From Bolinopsis microptera (taxonomy: Eukaryota; Ctenophora; Tentaculata; Lobata; Bolinopsidae), in contig NC_087080.1 of assembly GCF_026151205.1 (NCBI RefSeq), positions 3,205,096 through 3,265,095 on the forward strand: a stretch of 60,000 nucleotides of DNA, in the 5' to 3' direction. The notes below the pieces were generated by a model. It made no database searches. It saw only the letters and a list, made by a program, of their open reading frames with translations, and was not told where the DNA came from. Position 1 is the first letter of the stretch; every line of letters begins with the position of its first letter. Positions 21,255 through 33,400 of the stretch are shown in pieces. The position numbers were made by a program, and so were the translations under genes.

Positions 21255-24200
21255 CCCACTTCATCACTTCTCATACCATAACCCATTTAATCTACCTTTT
21301 TTGGACTAGCGGCAAAGTTTAATACTTGCCACAGAGCGGGGTTGACGGGGGTGTGACGTTCAAATAACCGGCTATTCTCGCTCTTCTCGCTCTCTCTCGC
21401 TCTCTCTCGCTCTGGATGTCTAACTACAATAACCCCCACCAATAGTTCTACTTCGCCCGACAACGCTTGAACTTCTGAAAGCAATCTACCTTGTCACCCA
21501 CGAGTTTAATCAACTTTTCTCGCAAAGTCACTTCCTGCGTCGCCACAACTTTTCGTCAAATAATAATGATAAATGTTCTGTTTAGGTCGATGGCAGGTGT
21601 TTTAAATTAAAACCATCTCAGGGTATTAAAATTTAATACCTTGAGATAGTTATAGTGTGCTGTTGTTGTTGTGTGCTAACGTGTTATATTATACGTTGTG
21701 TTTATTTCTGCCATGGCCAATAGCCATAGGTCATGAAGTGCTTTGATCTGAAATCAATATAATTACGGCTACGCATCCTCTACTTAATTCCAGAAAAGTG
21801 AAACATGTTAGAGCAAGATGTTCGCTCTTAGTTAAAAGGTTAAAGAAACGTTGTTGCTTATCCCAGCTGAACTCTAAACAGCCAAATATACATTAACAAG
21901 TATCAAGTTCGTTTATGATTATCTGTAAAACTATTAAACCAGACAATTTTAAACTGACGAGATGAACTTTGCTTCTAATTTAAACTGCACACGAAGAATT
22001 GCAACACAGTATTCATAGCACTCAACAGCTATCAGTGTATTCTTCACCAAACCCCACCTACCTATAAATTACTTTTTAAAATTACCAACAAATTGGACTA
22101 TTAAACTCCGACGTCTTCCGTAGAACGGATAAAAGTTCTGTATATTATAAAGTAACAGCGCTGTTTTCATGAGCAATTTAAATCTTGATGCTGGAAGTAT
22201 TTATGATTATATGCAACCTATTTACTGAGTCAACAGGTTGCTCTATAATGTCTGGATTATGATCGACACCAGCTGGCGAGAATGCTTCTCAGTTCACTTA
22301 CTCCCCAATGGTGTAGCTGGATAATAATTACTAACTACTAACCATCCATATGCGAAAATGTGTCTCAGATTTAAACTCAGGGTATAATTGGGGTGCAGAT
22401 AGGAGCATTTACGCATATATAATACTATTCCCTGCCCACTCAGTATGTAACCATGGTAACCACCGAGCCCACTCAGCCCAGTCTCGTCTGGGAACTGGAT
22501 CTAATTCTATCTTTGGAAACTGGGTGCAGTAAGCGTGTCGCGTGAGTCCTGTTATACCGTCCAGCAAGTTAAACTTACTGTACGTTCCAATCATTTTGTA
22601 GTGAACGTTTGTGAACGTTAGTGAACGTTAGTCAATATTTTGATAATTTTTCCGATAGTTTTTAACTTTAGATGGATACAATGAGATAAAACCATGTTGT
22701 CGTTCACTACAACTAAGTAGTAACCGTGTCGTGTGAGTCCTGTAATACCGTCCAGCAAGTTGAACACCGGAGCGTAGGATCAGGCTGTTAATATATTACA
22801 AAGTTCATTTAATTTATAACTTGTTCAAACCTGCACTGAATCTCAAAATGTGACCCCTACATTTTGCGTTCGTTCTCCTGGTGAACGACTTATGGTAAGC
22901 ATACTCATGAGTATTACTGATGAGGCGCAGCTTACTGAACACTAGGATGAGTTTGCTCACCCTAAGAGGGCAATGTTTTGTGGCCATTATAAAGGGGGAT
23001 TGTACTCTTGGGAGTGGGAGGTTAGCTAATGCTTATATTGCTTATAGTTATACACTTGTCCACATTTGACATTACCCGAGGAGCGTAAAGCTTGCTTATC
23101 ACTCGGCTATCCCCAGATCGGGGAAATTATGAGCATACTTTGAAATTACGAGCATACTTTTTGTTATTTATAGCCAGTATTATATAAATCTGTAGTACAA
23201 TGTTGCATAATGTTATAATTTTGGTATTCATAGTGTTCGTTGTCCTGTTGTTGACAACTCAGAACTTTAACATTTGTCCGGTAGCCTCGTTATGTGAACG
23301 AGTCTGTTGAATTGTAATTACCGGGCATCTGGATTACTATAACACCGTGTTTTCTATGTGATCTCTAAATTATTCAGCTGATCGCGAGATATACATACTT
23401 ATAGTGCGCTCCCATTTTGATTCTTAATGCATTATTGTTGCGATGATCCGATGAATCCATTCATACTCAATATAAAGTTCGACACTGTTGATAACAATAC
23501 TATCAAAGCTATTATTATACACAAACCCAGAGTTCATTGACCACAACTCAACAATAACAATCGTCTACTTCATTCAATCGAAAACATTGCTTGGTCTTTG
23601 ACCTTTGTCATGGATGTATAATGGCTCATTTGGATCGGTGATTGCGTATGTTGGACAGTTGACACAAATACAACCACTCACCTTCAAATAGAAATATGTC
23701 GGTCACACCACCACTCATCTACAGGTTCCACCCTTGATCTACAGGTTCCACCACATCATTAATTTAAATTCGATCCAATATTCTAATATTTCATTAATTA
23801 CACCTGTGACTGGGCAGATTAAATCTACAACCGTTCCACTAGGTCGGTTTCAGTTGATGGTCTTATTGCACGAGCAAGCAATTTGGTCTGACCTGCCCTA
23901 GACATCAATAGTTGGAATTGTCGTTTTGTAGCAGCTTTGTAAACATTAACCACTTCTTTAATGCTAAATACCACTTCTTGGAATAATTTTAATAACAAAC
24001 ATTATGACGTTTAGTTATATAGTACAGTACTTTTAGTAAAATACTGTTCTATCTATAGATCTATTTAATTCTATCTTTAGAATAATATATGCTATCTTTA
24101 GAATAATAATATATGCTATCTACAGAATAAAAACGTTGAGCATAATATGGTTATGCCCATTTAATATTTGTCAATTTTCTAAGAAATCCTATAACTATAG

Positions 24201-24949
24201 TGTTGCGCCATCTGATATTACATTTCTAATCATAGGCCATAGCAAATGTTTTCTGTCCCAAAATACATTTAGAAATCTCCACACCTTTATTCTTGAGAAA
24301 GAACTGTTGGTAAAATAGTAATTTTTTGACTCAATTGTAACTAGGTAATTCGACCTGTCTCGGGTTGTCCCGTCACACAATTCAAAAAAGATCTAATTCA
24401 GATAATTGGGTTTGTTATAATGGTGCAATTTTGCGACTTGGTGACCGTCCAGCACAGTGTTTATTTAATGTACAGACTGTGATCTGTGAAACTCTGTACA
24501 TAAAAACTTCTTACATTCCGTTCAGCAGTTTCCCATGATGTTCTGTGTTTGAGAAAAGGTGCTGTAACTGTATAGAGGCAGAGCAGCTGAGATGGGGTAA
24601 AATGCTTTATATTTTTGCAGTCTTTGGCGGAGCTAGTCGAGCGATGTTTGGGTTATTAACATTAGTTTACTTTAACTAATGATCTAATAAGTTCGTAAAG
24701 GGAGACACTCGTTCTTTCAGCATACCGTGTCGTATCACGTGTAGGGTTTATATCGTCTCTCTTTCTTCACTCGTTTCTTCAGCACACTTTTTCAGTCAAG
24801 GTATTTATTCCTTATATTTATTATTGTTTTTACTGTTTAATTTGCAGCACACTTAGATAATTAGACCCTCGCATTTTGTTATATCTTGAGGCATGGTTAC
24901 TGGTTAGTCTTTTATATTTTTTAGCCATTCGTACCTTTAGCTACAGCGT
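21255..24949. other. Non-coding, gene-poor
   Basis: No gene is recognised. There is a near-perfect inverted repeat at about 21603-21650 centred on AAAATTT, and a 40-bp direct repeat (GTGAGTCCTGT...CCGTCCAGCAAGTT) at about 22532 and 22725. An X-box-like palindrome GTAACCATGGTAAC lies at 22447-22460. Confidence 0.45.
22447..22460. promoter_or_regulatory. X-box-like palindrome
   Basis: GTAACCATGGTAAC fits the RFX X-box consensus with a 2-bp spacer. No nearby gene start is identified, so function is speculative. Confidence 0.25.
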
Positions 24950-25237
24950 GCTGCTAAAACAGATGTTGCAACCTTCATCTCTAGCAACAGACTGCGGTGG
25001 TTTGGACACGTGACAGGAATGCCTTAAGAACAGATGCCCAATAAATTACTCCAGTGGAAACCAGCACATGGAAAAAGATCCAGAGGTAGACCTCTAAAGT
25101 CTTGGCTCGACTGTGTTAAAGAGGACTACACGACCGCTACTGGATCAATCCCCAACATCGGAGACGTGATCATTTCAGCAGGAGATAGGAAAGAGTGGCG
25201 GACATTAGCTAGACTGAGACAACGTATACCAGATTGA
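24950..25237 (+). pseudogene. LINE reverse transcriptase C-terminal remnant
   Basis: The frame reads RLRWFGHVTGMP, an in-frame TAA, then continues with GKRSRGRPLKSWLDCVKEDY and DRKEWR before a stop at 25235-25237. The RWFGH...GKR-x-RGRP...W pattern is the usual C-terminal tail of RTE-like and related LINE polyproteins. Only this tail remains and it carries a nonsense codon, so it is a dead fragment. Confidence 0.8.
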
Positions 25238-27297
25238 GAAGACAGTTACAAGTACACGTGCTATTAACTCATGACTGCCTTTTCGGATTTGATGACCCTC
25301 CTGCTACTACCCTTGACCCTTAGCCACATAAACCACCTACACCAAAAGACTACCGGACCTATGTGGCAACTGGCAAGCCTGTTCCCGAAAAAAGGGAGCA
25401 TTCTGTTCGTGGTTTCTCCGTTCTATTGAAATGTTGATTAGTTATAAAACTTAGGAATGGCCAAAAAGAATGACCAGATCCTTTGATCCGAAGACTAACC
25501 AGGGCCCAGATATTTTGAGAGCAGAAAATAAATATCTATTTTTAATGCTACCAATACGACACACTCATAATAACTTCCTGAACAGTCGTAACATTAATCT
25601 ATTGTCGTACTTTATTTTACCTTACTATATTACTTTACCCTAAATTATAAGTTAGCGAAGGAATTTAAGGATTATTGACACATGCACGAAGATGTGTCGT
25701 TAAATAGTTATTAGTTGGTCATACATCCGGATCCCGACGGCCCTCTCGTGGGCCGTGGCACTGTCGTGGCACTGTCGTGGCACTGTCGTGACACTGTCGT
25801 GACACTGTCGTGGCACTGTCGTGGCAATCCAGATTCTAAAAGTGCCGCCATAGTTCCACGAGAGTGCCTGGACAGTGCCATCGGGATCCGGATGTATGAC
25901 CTATTAGTTAATAAAGGATATCATGACCTATTTCTCTATATTACTATCTAAATAGCATCGTATAAAGTTAGAACTCATGACAGCCTGGTACCATCGCCTC
26001 CTGGAAAACAACAACTCTAATAAACTTATAGAAGTGAACTTTCTAACCAGGTCTTAGTTCTTACCAGGCTGGCTGATAATTCGTCAGAAAGAGAATTAAT
26101 CCATTAAGTCGTGCACATGGTAGCCAAGTTATGGCAGGAGCTGGTGGGTGTTAAAATGAATGTCTCCTCCTGGATTGTTCTCAGTTAGCCCAACTCTGGC
26201 TTTTCACATTCCACTAGCCTACAGATTTTCTACTCTTTACTGATTACAGCAGCAGTATATGTTTTGTGACAATTAAGCGATTAGTCTATTTGCTGCAAAT
26301 TACGTGCCAGCCAATTGCCTGAACCTTTTGACATTTTTGACCGTCTCCTGTCTTTTTTAAACAACTTTAAATTTGGTCCTGTCTCGCATCATTACCTGTT
26401 AACCATCACCGAGTCCAGGTCTCAGTTTTGTGCGAAGGACGGCTATATTTAGCCGTCAACTCCAATTTAAGCTCCTTTATCAATCCGATGTATCAATTAA
26501 GCACATTAGTGGCACTAACTACACGCTGCATAGTTTCTCTTGACGCTCTTAACAGTGCTCTTAACTTTTAAGTTATTACTATATCGATTCTAATATATCG
26601 ATGGTTCTCTTTATCCTTCGTCGATGTATTAGAATCTGGCTACATTCGCAATAGAATAAAGCTTACAATCCATTTGCCTAAACGCCCACATCTAGACTCT
26701 AGATTCTAGAGGCCACCACTAATCACAAGCTGATCAAATTAAAACCCCTAATTATAATCAAACTTTTGATCGTTCCGTATCAAAGAAATCACACATAAAC
26801 AGTCAGAGCAAGCCGTCTAATTTGTTAAAGTGCATATTTTAGTTTGTCAGGCTTTGATATTTAATAACATTCTCGCCGTTTTGATGTTTACATTTGGCAT
26901 GTCCAGTTTCATAATGTGACAGCTTATGTTTGAGCCTAAAGAATCCCATGTCTGGATTGCAAGCTTTTTCTTGTTGTTCGTGTACGTGTCCAATAGAGTC
27001 TAGATATCATTTCATGCGCAAATTAAACAGACATTACTTTATATTTATACATTTGTTTTAGTTCTTAAACCTCTTGTTTTCTTGTTTTCTTGTTTTCTTG
27101 TTTTTGATTTCCCAACCTACAACTTATAGTTCTGTAAGATGTTTTGAAGCCCTATATTTATTAATACGAGAATAATTTTTTAATAGTTCACCCCTTGAAG
27201 TAACGTGATGTTGCCAGTAGTCTTTGTTAATACAATAATTATAATTTATTACAACTTAACTCTTTAAACTAACGTATGATATTGTCAGTAAGGTGAA
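25238..27297. other. Non-coding flank upstream of the receptor gene
   Basis: Apart from the MITE at 25717-25901 I see no gene. A short CTTGTTTT microsatellite lies at about 27075-27100. The receptor promoter should lie in the last part, but no clear core promoter element is visible. Confidence 0.45.
25717..25901. mobile_element. 185-bp MITE with 21-bp inverted repeats and 8-bp target duplication
   Basis: The terminal inverted repeats begin GGTCATACATCCGGATCC. They are flanked by the 8-bp direct repeat TATTAGTT at 25709-25716 and 25902-25909. The interior holds about six copies of an 11-bp unit, CACTGTCGTGG. An 8-bp duplication fits hAT, P or Merlin-type transposases; the GG ends are not the usual hAT ends, so the superfamily is left open. 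Confidence 0.88.
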
Positions 27298-27403
27298 ATG
27301 ACAGAAGATGTCGAGGTTGAAGTATTCCCGTACCTGGACAACACCACCCACCTGTACCTGGTGGTGGCAGTCATGTGCACCGCCGCTGTCATAGCAATAG
27401 CTG
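27298..27403 (+). CDS. Receptor exon 1: N terminus and start of TM1
   Basis: The exon starts at ATG 27298 and encodes a short acidic extracellular N terminus with an NTT glycosylation site and the first half of TM1. The donor is GTGAGT, phase 1. Confidence 0.82.
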
Positions 27404-30400
27404 GTGAGTCTTTTACTTAAATTTAACTCAAATCTAACTTAAATTCAACTTTTTATTTAAAATTTTAGTTGTTCTGTTAAAGTTTTTTTAAGCTGCTTTG
27501 TACTGACAGTTTTACAATACATGTATTAACTATTATATAATATTTAGGCATGTTGAATATTCAATCAATACCTAAGGTCCGAGCTTTCAATGGCATTTTT
27601 AGAAAAAATTCCTTCTTTATTGCATAAAAGGCAATATATTCATTCTATTAATAAAGTATCGAGCTGATTGGCTACAGAGTCATTAGATTGAGTAAAGAAA
27701 TATCAACACAACCCGCACCGTTGACAATAAAACGTGTGCGTGTGTGAGCCTCTTCAACACCGACTACAAACAAAAAGCCATCACCAACTGTTTAAGAAGT
27801 GCACCTGTAATGAGGCTATTTTGCAGGTAACCTATTAGTGATCATACTGTTCCTGAGGATGAAGAGAGTAGCTAGACTAACCCCTCACATGTAAGTGCTG
27901 ACTATACTGACGTTATATGCTAAATATATATGCTGGATATTTAACATATTGACATTATTATGTGTTACTATTATATAGGGTATTCTCAAAAAGTAACACT
28001 GCTTTGTGAACACCTTGTAGCAGGGTTCTGCACTGTGAACTACACTACCCAAGCTGTAGACAGCAGCATGAATACAATTGTACTGTCCAAGTTGACTGTT
28101 TAGTACATCTGCAGAGGCTCACTTCAGTACTTTTTACAATCTCAAAGAAAGCTCATTAAACTCAATGGAATTGAAGCAGCTATTTCTGATCATCAAAGTT
28201 CAGCAATCCGTTACAAGCTGTCTAAGATCCCGAGTAACTTACATTATATTATTACGGGATCATTTAATCTTCGTCTACAGCAGGGTGTCATAATTATTGG
28301 CGCGCAGACAATTTTGCATAAAATTTTAGCTTACCCAAGCTTTTAGAAACGATCATTACTTGACTTCTGAGGGTCAGTTTCCTATGGAGTCTTGATCATT
28401 TGAGAGATAATCCTTCATACTACAGTTCAGTCTAAAAACAAAGTCCGAATTCGAAAGAAGTTAAATTTCGTCGATAATCACGACGAAAGAGAAAAATTTG
28501 GATTGTTGGACTTGAAGCCTTCGGCTGCAATAATTCTGACACCCTGCTGTAGCCGTTATAGCGCTGTGGTATTATTGAACACCCAGTTATTTATGATTAA
28601 TCATATCACGACGCTCTACACAGGATATGTCCCCTTAACCGGCCTAAGAGCTAACACATGCAGGTGCAATTAAATGGATCAGTGGTCAGTACAGTTAGGA
28701 CATTTATCAATTATAGCTATTATAGCTATGATTATAGCAATTTATCATTATTAGTTATTGTGACCATTGAAGTAAACACCACAAAATTCCAACATGTGCA
28801 ACATTTCTTGCTCCGTTAACCGTTAAGATATCAGCCCAATGAAAATATGTCAATATGTCATAATATGTGACAATAAGTGACAATATGTGACAATATGTGA
28901 CAACAAGTCACTTCTCTCAGTGCGGATGTCTTGGTTGCGCTTAACGTGTGACAATAAGAGAGTGAGAGGCTAGAGGTAGGTTGAGCTTCACTGAATCACA
29001 GCGTGTTATTGAGTATTGAGGACAAACCCCGTCAGTTATTACACTACGGGAGTTACTTTGAAAGTTTGAAGCACAGAGATGTTGTAGCTAGTTTCCTTGA
29101 AAATTTAGACATGATTTTATGACAAACCCCTTACTTTGAAGCGTGGAGAGCACGGAAATTTAGACAAGATTTTAAGATAAATACTTAGCTTTAAACTTGA
29201 AGGCATTGAGATGAATTTTGCACAAAAATTTTGACAAAATCATTTTATGACAAATTCTTAGTGCGCCTCAGGCAATTATAATATTAGTATTTGTGAGACA
29301 TGTGACAGAGGTTGACAGTTGAAAAGGTCCTCACACTCACAGTCACTAGTCACTACTGATTACGTTAGAAGTTGGAGAGTATAGAAAACTACTTATCATT
29401 ATTATTACTCATGTATTACTTATAGTTATACAGCTCTTATTAAATCATCTTTCATGTGTTTAGCCTGGAGTATATATACTATTAGCATAGTTCGGTCGTA
29501 TGAAAAACGAACAAAGTCCTAAATCATAAATGGTCAGCGAAATTTCGCGAAAGATATGGAACTAAATTAAAAACATATTCTCGGTGAAAAAATTAAAAAC
29601 ACATTCTTGATGAACAAAATTAAAAGCATTCTCAACAAAACTAAGTAAGTAAGTACGTATCGCATGCCCGTTTCTTGCGCTGACAATTGTTCTACACTTA
29701 AGCAATCAGCGCAAAGTAGCGTGAACTAAACCAATAGTTTATGCACGTGACAATGAAATAACCGTCATAAGGGGCGACCTTGCACGACGTCAAATATTTG
29801 ACAATTTGCTCCTTCATAAATTACACAATTTGTCTCGTGCTGCATTCTAAACCGACTACGTTGAACGTTGGACGTGTCGTCGGACGTGTCCTCCTCCTTG
29901 CTTAAACACATGCGCAATGCAGCACTGGTGGGAAGTGGTTAGGCTCAGCTGCTTATCCAGCAGTTTGATTGGTTGTGGGCAATCGCTGCTTGTAGGTGAT
30001 TGGTCTGTGGTTTCCCGTCCTGTTAAATACATCTCGTGTAACAAACAACACCGCTACATTTAATGAGCACGCTCTGAAGCGTATACTTCGTTATATTATT
30101 TGAGTGGACTCTACTCTAGAGCACCTTGTTAGTGTCCTACTTGTTTGCTTGTTCTGCAGTCTTTAACAAAGAGATTGAGACAGAGATCTGCTCAACACAT
30201 CTCCTGCCCTAACGTTTACCCAGCTTACAGGAAAGTTTATAAAAAAAAGAAGATTTTGATAAGCTGGAAGGTTGGTTGAAACTAAAGGCTGAGCCTGTCG
30301 AGCTATGGAACGAAACACAAGCTCGGGAAAAGCAGGCCGGCTCACCAAAATGTGAAGAGAGTGGTCTAGTTGGGGTGTGGCAGGTCATGTTGACACTGGG

Positions 30401-33400
30401 TGTCACTCCCAAGCTCACCATGGAGGAGGCCCAGAAGATGTCGTTTTATCGGAAGAAGGACGACACCTCACCTCTTCCACAATACCTCATGTCATGCTCT
30501 CGACATGGGATGACGCACTATGATATTCTCAAAGCTATGAAAACCCTCAGTAGCGACAGAATAGCAGGACGCTTTTTCGAGTTCTACCCACAAAGACGAG
30601 TAGATATACGGTACTGGTTAGCTGGCTGGGTGAAAAGGGGCGTGGTCCCTCTGGCCACACTCAACTATCAGAAGTCAGTCAGGAATGTGTCAGAAGAAGA
30701 AAGGAGTTGTTTACCCAAAGATTGGCACCATCACATGATATACGCTGTTAGCTACCACGGAATCCATCTATCTAACCCAATCTCCAAGATGAAAGCGGAA
30801 CACTTTAAACAGCGCATAGAGAGCGAATCAGTGGTGCTGATACCACGAGATGAGGTGTTAGGCCGGTTACAACGTGGTCTTAACTACGATATACTGAAAA
30901 ACTTCCCTGAGTGGAGACAAATGAATGTTCTGGGTCAAATTGAGGTTATTGAGAGGGAGGAGAAACGATTGCATAGCCTCAGGATTCCTTGTGGGATGAA
31001 ACACATTGCAATTCCTTCATCCATGATCGGTGGAATCACATTATTCGCGTATAAGGACAGTGTAAACCATAAGGCTATAATGGCTAGCGAAGAAGTTTTT
31101 ATCAAGATTTGACAATTTGATATAAACTAGTTTTTCATAGTGGAACTATTGAATCAAATAAAATCGCCTATGGACAGATTAATGGAAGGACGATTGAACT
31201 ATTAAGGATAATAAAATGAGATGATGTACAGTTATATAGCAGTTTAACTAAGAGAAGCGAAGATGCAAGTCTTTTGTCTGTTAACATTTTGAGTGAAATA
31301 TCGTTACTATGGTTACGAAAATTTTGAGTGAAATATCGTTACGACTGCCTGGTTTAAATGAATGAACCTGTAAGTAGAGGGAAGCTTGCCAATTAAATGT
31401 AATTGTACGGTATTTAAAGAATCTGGTATGGAATCGGATGATTAATAATTGTGCATCCCTTAACCTTTTAGCTTATATGTCTCTAATTTACTTATCTTTA
31501 AAAATGAAGTTTTTCGACTCCCTAGTCAAATATATTTTGGTCATATAGTGTTAGGTGACAATTGATTTAAAAAATTTAATTAAAAGAATAAAAATAAATT
31601 AAAAATGAGGGAAAAATTCTTTTTTCGCCTAAAAACTTAGAGCATCTTGAGACAATATTAAAGTCAAGTCATAACATTCATTTCAATTTCCAACATTATT
31701 CTAAAGTTATAAATTCTCACAACCCAACCAATACCCCCAGCTTCTCACAACCCAACCAATACCCCCAGATTCTCATAACCCAACCAATACCCCAGATTCT
31801 CACAACCCAACCAATACCCCCAAATTCTCACAACCCAACCAATACCCCCAGATTCTCACAACCCAACCAATACCCCAGATTCTCACAACCCAACCAATAC
31901 CCCCAGCTTCTCACAACCCAACCAATACCCCCAGATTCTCACAACCCAACCAACACCCCCAGCTTCTCACAACCCAACCAACACCCCCAGATTCTCATAA
32001 CCCAACCAATACCCCCAGATTCTCACAACCCAACCAATACCCCCAGATTCTCACAACCCAACCAATACCCCAGCTTCTCACAACCCAACCAATACCCCCA
32101 GATTCTCACAACCCAACCAATACCCCCAGATTCCTTACAACCCAACCAATACCCCCAGCTTCTCACAACCCAACCAATACCCCCAGATTCTCACAACCCA
32201 ACCAATACCCCCAGATTCTCACAACCCAACCAATACCCCCAGATTCTCACAACCCAACCAATACCCCCAGATTCTCACAGCCCAACCAATACCCCCAGAT
32301 TCTCACAACCCAACCAATACCCCCAGATTCTCACAACCCAACCAATACCCCCAGATTCTCACAACCCAACCAATACCCCCAGATTCCTTACGAACCTTGC
32401 GTTGTGTGACTTGATCCTAGGACTAAAGCTACCCTTCTTCTTCCTGATAACCCTCGCCAAGAGGGACCCTTGGATACTTGCCAATAATCACGTGTGTTCC
32501 GGGGTAGGGGTTACAGACTCCTTTGCGTTTAGGATCGTCGTAGCAGGTAAGAAATGAGAGTGTTTTCTTGGTGTTTTTGTATCTTTATTGCGTACGTTTG
32601 GTTGGTTTATCAAAATACCATGATATGACTTTGGCAAATTTTAATGTAATATGAGGTACAACAAACTACTAAGTATGTGTCAGTCGGCCACTATAAGATA
32701 ATGATAGAGCCGAGCAGTGCATGTCAAGTAGCAAGTTATGATAATTTGAAGTATGCAACAATCATGCTAATTTACAATAGTTTATGTGATGATATTGACA
32801 ATTATCATAAGTATCACAATCTATCATAATGATAATGATAATTCCTCGAAACATTTGACACGGAGTTGTGGAGTGAGCTATGTGCCTCGCCAGGCTAAAG
32901 TAGTGAATGTCCTTGCTGTACGGCAAGTTAAACAAGGAACTGAAACTACTAGGTTCCGTACAGGCTCAACTCTACACCCATGTCAATATTTTCATATGTA
33001 AGCCTCTTGATTATACAACAGTTATGTTCACTGCAGGAATGACAGCAGTAGCGATTGATAGATACCTGGCTGTGATACACGCGGTACGATACCCTAGCAT
33101 AATGTCGGAGAAGAGGAGTTTCATTATCATTTTTGTGATATTATAGAAAACCGAGTTCTAGGTATTTAGTGTATGCTAGTCAAGCTCTAGTCACGAAGCA
33201 CGAACGGCAGGGCGTACCGTATAGTAGAAAGGAAACGAGTAAATTAAAATGGATAATTAATTAAATGGAAAAGTAATACAAAGTGAACGTCAACAGATAA
33301 AACTTCTAAGTGTTCGCTCCAAACGATTGACGTGACTATAGATCACTCGACGTGTCTAATCACAAAAGATAGTGCTCAGTCAGACTGGCTATCGTCAATT

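Larger units (their letters stand above)
27891..32382 (+). other. Receptor intron 2 with nested insertions
   Basis: This 4.5-kb intron contains a TA-flanked MITE (28278-28549), short TGTGACAATA repeats near 28850-28910, a long nested ORF (30243-31112) and a 28-bp minisatellite that ends at the acceptor of exon 3. Confidence 0.85.
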
